This document shows positions 59,901-60,780 of a DNA stretch of 60,780 bases, piece by piece (position 1 is the stretch's first letter; each line of letters opens with the position of its first letter). The translations under genes and the position numbers were made by a program. The notes below the pieces were generated by a model. The model did no database searches, was not told the DNA's origin, and saw only the letters and a list, made by a program, of their open reading frames with translations. The stretch covers positions 1 through 60,780 of the IMG/VR virus record IMGVR_UViG_3300033273_000409. One strand, given 5' to 3'. The DNA comes from a virus.

Positions 59901-60780
59901 TTCCAAAGGGAAGACTAGTCAGAGAAGGTGTTGCTGGTGGTAATGAGCAGGCAACTCAGGCACTTCAGGTGGGTGCTCGCTGGGGTACTGGTACATCTGC
60001 AGAACCAAGACTATACACACCACTGCCAGCAGGTCAATCATCTGTTACCTACGATGGTGGGCAGGGCGTTTACTTCCCATTTGTTGACCTTACTGCAACT
60101 TGGTCTGATGCTGATGGGTCTTCAATCGGAACGTTTGCACACAATGAAGTAGTGAATAGAACAGTTGGTGTTTCTACAGTATCTACATTTGCTGGAGATG
60201 TAATTGCTGCAGCAGATCGTGAGGAAAACTATGAGTTAGTTTCAGGTGGATCTAATAGTGCATTTACTCAAAATGGTAACGTATACACGATTACTGGTAG
60301 TGGACTGCAGTACAATGCATCAACTGGAACATTATCTGGTACTACAACTGGAACTAATAATGCAGCAAGTTATCAGATTACCCTAAAAGAAACAACCTCA
60401 CAAGCAACGGTTACTTATAACTTTACTGTAAACGCTGCTCCAGCATCATCAACAATTTCAATTACAACTCAACCACCCGCAACATTTACTGGTGATGCAT
60501 CATTCCCAGTAGATCAAGAACTTATTAATATTGCGGTTGTTGCATCAGATTCACTGAGCAGTACCATTACATATCAGTGGCAAGTTGCAGCAGATCTGGA
60601 TGCAGTAAATGCAAACAACTGGACTGACGTGACTGATAGTGATGGATTTACTGGATCCACTACAACTTCATTGAATATCCCAGATAAGGCGGAGCATGAT
60701 GGTAAGTATTATCGTTGTAAGTTAGATTCTAGCACTGCTCCATCTTCAGTATACACAGATAACTCTCTAGCAGTTATTGA
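56921..60780 (+). CDS. Virion protein with subtilase and cupredoxin-like domains (3' end missing)
   Basis: The frame is open for 1286 codons to the window end. Subtilisin-family catalytic residues are all present: D125 (Y-I-V-D-S-G), H194 (D-G-H-G-T-H), N442 (S-A-G-N-G) and S558 (G-T-S-F-S-A-P). Between His and Asn sits an inserted cupredoxin-like domain (about 290-410) with H342 and C394-x2-H-x2-M400 followed by R-G-T-I-T-V. A second set, H753 and C848-x2-H-x2-M854, lies further on. The C-terminal visible part has a putative-Ig region and an Ig-like repeat (Y-Q-W-Q...Y-Y-R-C-K). No signal peptide. Probably a tail- or baseplate-borne protease/adhesin; proteolysis and copper binding are inferred from residues only. 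Confidence 0.8.
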   Translation, partial: MSNKVLLQKSKLSGLSLQQIAEDVSSKVSVDSYKILKNQNMIIFDGDDQNELYIEIQALDHGKVTKDHSNFEFHAQRSTIAPGTTNRYWHLDAITRLDYTHNAPSGNGTFSTINNGEDIDIYIVDSGVQGASRPTGTNAALHPELFDPQYVTDLNGATEQAFYRVYELPTSLYNPGTTLGNDPQSTGDIGKDGHGTHAAIMAAGRYAGVANKAKIYSVRITDDSGVIFLSKMVEAYEAIYRHNDPDDSAYKGNTLDGNTRPRPSVVNVSIGATAPNPKAPYIDRNENYTGNAVALTASASSSTDYTISGTDAATTHTNALDPTITVNAGDTLTITTSAGESHPMSICVEGTTTYSESARVASGVTGQGQTNGDIVIDTTALLAGERTGSFVYICQSHDAMRGTITVNDANSPTASNVNEILDDGEFILSTQKGVAVTRSAGNGMVFIDPDIDPDNAVDYGPQNTKITYGSRNAGKPSLLDPEISITPEHNRNNLNNADKFVVGATKIGSDNKQTFADFTNYGEAVTCYAPGQGILCPRYDWDSGDDYTAPHLNISGTSFSAPLVAGMLAVWKQVHDGPMWSTSLHNASLATERKYRFSDYTSSSVITQGAVGNFQNPTSASAGSAVTRYGSTSSGATWYRFSTTSASNAVVMQLTDAEYTALSPAQNDVFEFEFPRIQENNTTGANGLATEYIRDAMHLSERRDYNVTVASGAYELARVQNGIAGTATAQPALQLDDGVVYRFDQSDASNQTHPIAISNTGDGTHVGGVNFQTYVSQLAGQLAESYKKNLRFFKDEGTGPVEIDQDAYNGLVGQGPAIKAWIEWINPHRDTHPKVDSSIYDALFHYYCVNHPNMGSSIASTGVIPSTASIGGIDMREFSKKWRKVQSVDAVNKTITFHADSNATGTEVGGGGAFAQADEITDQGAWPRYPMRFTKITGTWFANDAVWNWTENHSTVLYPFTKYSGGSFAAGEFYAQLESEEGVSDGELVEYFPIPKGRLVREGVAGGNEQATQALQVGARWGTGTSAEPRLYTPLPAGQSSVTYDGGQGVYFPFVDLTATWSDADGSSIGTFAHNEVVNRTVGVSTVSTFAGDVIAAADREENYELVSGGSNSAFTQNGNVYTITGSGLQYNASTGTLSGTTTGTNNAASYQITLKETTSQATVTYNFTVNAAPASSTISITTQPPATFTGDASFPVDQELINIAVVASDSLSSTITYQWQVAADLDAVNANNWTDVTDSDGFTGSTTTSLNIPDKAEHDGKYYRCKLDSSTAPSSVYTDNSLAVI

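Overview
The window reads as a stretch of a T4-like (Kyanoviridae-type) cyanophage genome. The sequence shows T4-type baseplate genes: a gp27-like hub end, gp5, a spike beta-helix, a PAAR tip, gp25, gp6, a giant protein in the gp7 position and gp8. It also shows TATAAATA late promoters, a protein ending in a CP12-type C-terminal loop, and DnaA boxes of the TTTTCCACA type reported for cyanobacterial origins. A marine Synechococcus or Prochlorococcus host is an inference. All genes but one lie on the + strand.

Layout. 1-4370: baseplate hub and spike. 4373-4850: a small gene behind a consensus sigma-70 promoter, tRNA-Leu(UAA), tRNA-Thr(UGU), a terminator and a late promoter. 4885-11085: a 2066-aa tail-fibre/collar protein. 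11116-27370: about 16 kb of mostly tiny, tightly overlapping genes. Recognisable members are a SprT-like metallopeptidase, a ParB-like protein, an SF2 helicase, a ligase-like nucleotidyltransferase and a PD-(D/E)XK nuclease. 27321-31486: a hypothetical protein, the PAAR tip and an Ig/poly-glycine fibre. 31520-34239: a small basic protein, a small hypothetical, gp25 and gp6. 34243-56711: three virion proteins of 4008, 553 (gp8) and 2895 aa. 56713-60780: a coiled-coil protein and a virion protein with a complete subtilisin-type catalytic set plus two cupredoxin-like copper motifs, open at the window end.

The most unusual locus is 22543-23374, the only long gene-free stretch. It lies between the single minus-strand gene and the next plus-strand gene. 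Six TTTTCCACA-type DnaA boxes, in two clusters, flank an array of 20 CTAG tetranucleotides (13 of them in ACTAGAT) within about 300 bp. Many spacings are close to whole helical turns, and a perfect TTGACA-17-TATAAT promoter fires into the array. I read it as a candidate replication origin or segregation/regulatory array.

The accessory block is also organised by a recurring compact element. A GTG(T/G)CACA-like box is followed by a hairpin whose stem or loop contains the -35 box, then a -10 and the next gene, so terminator and promoter share the same bases. Baseplate, spike and fibre genes would be expressed late from the TATAAATA promoters. The accessory genes look like early/middle genes driven by host-type sigma-70 promoters inserted inside the structural module.
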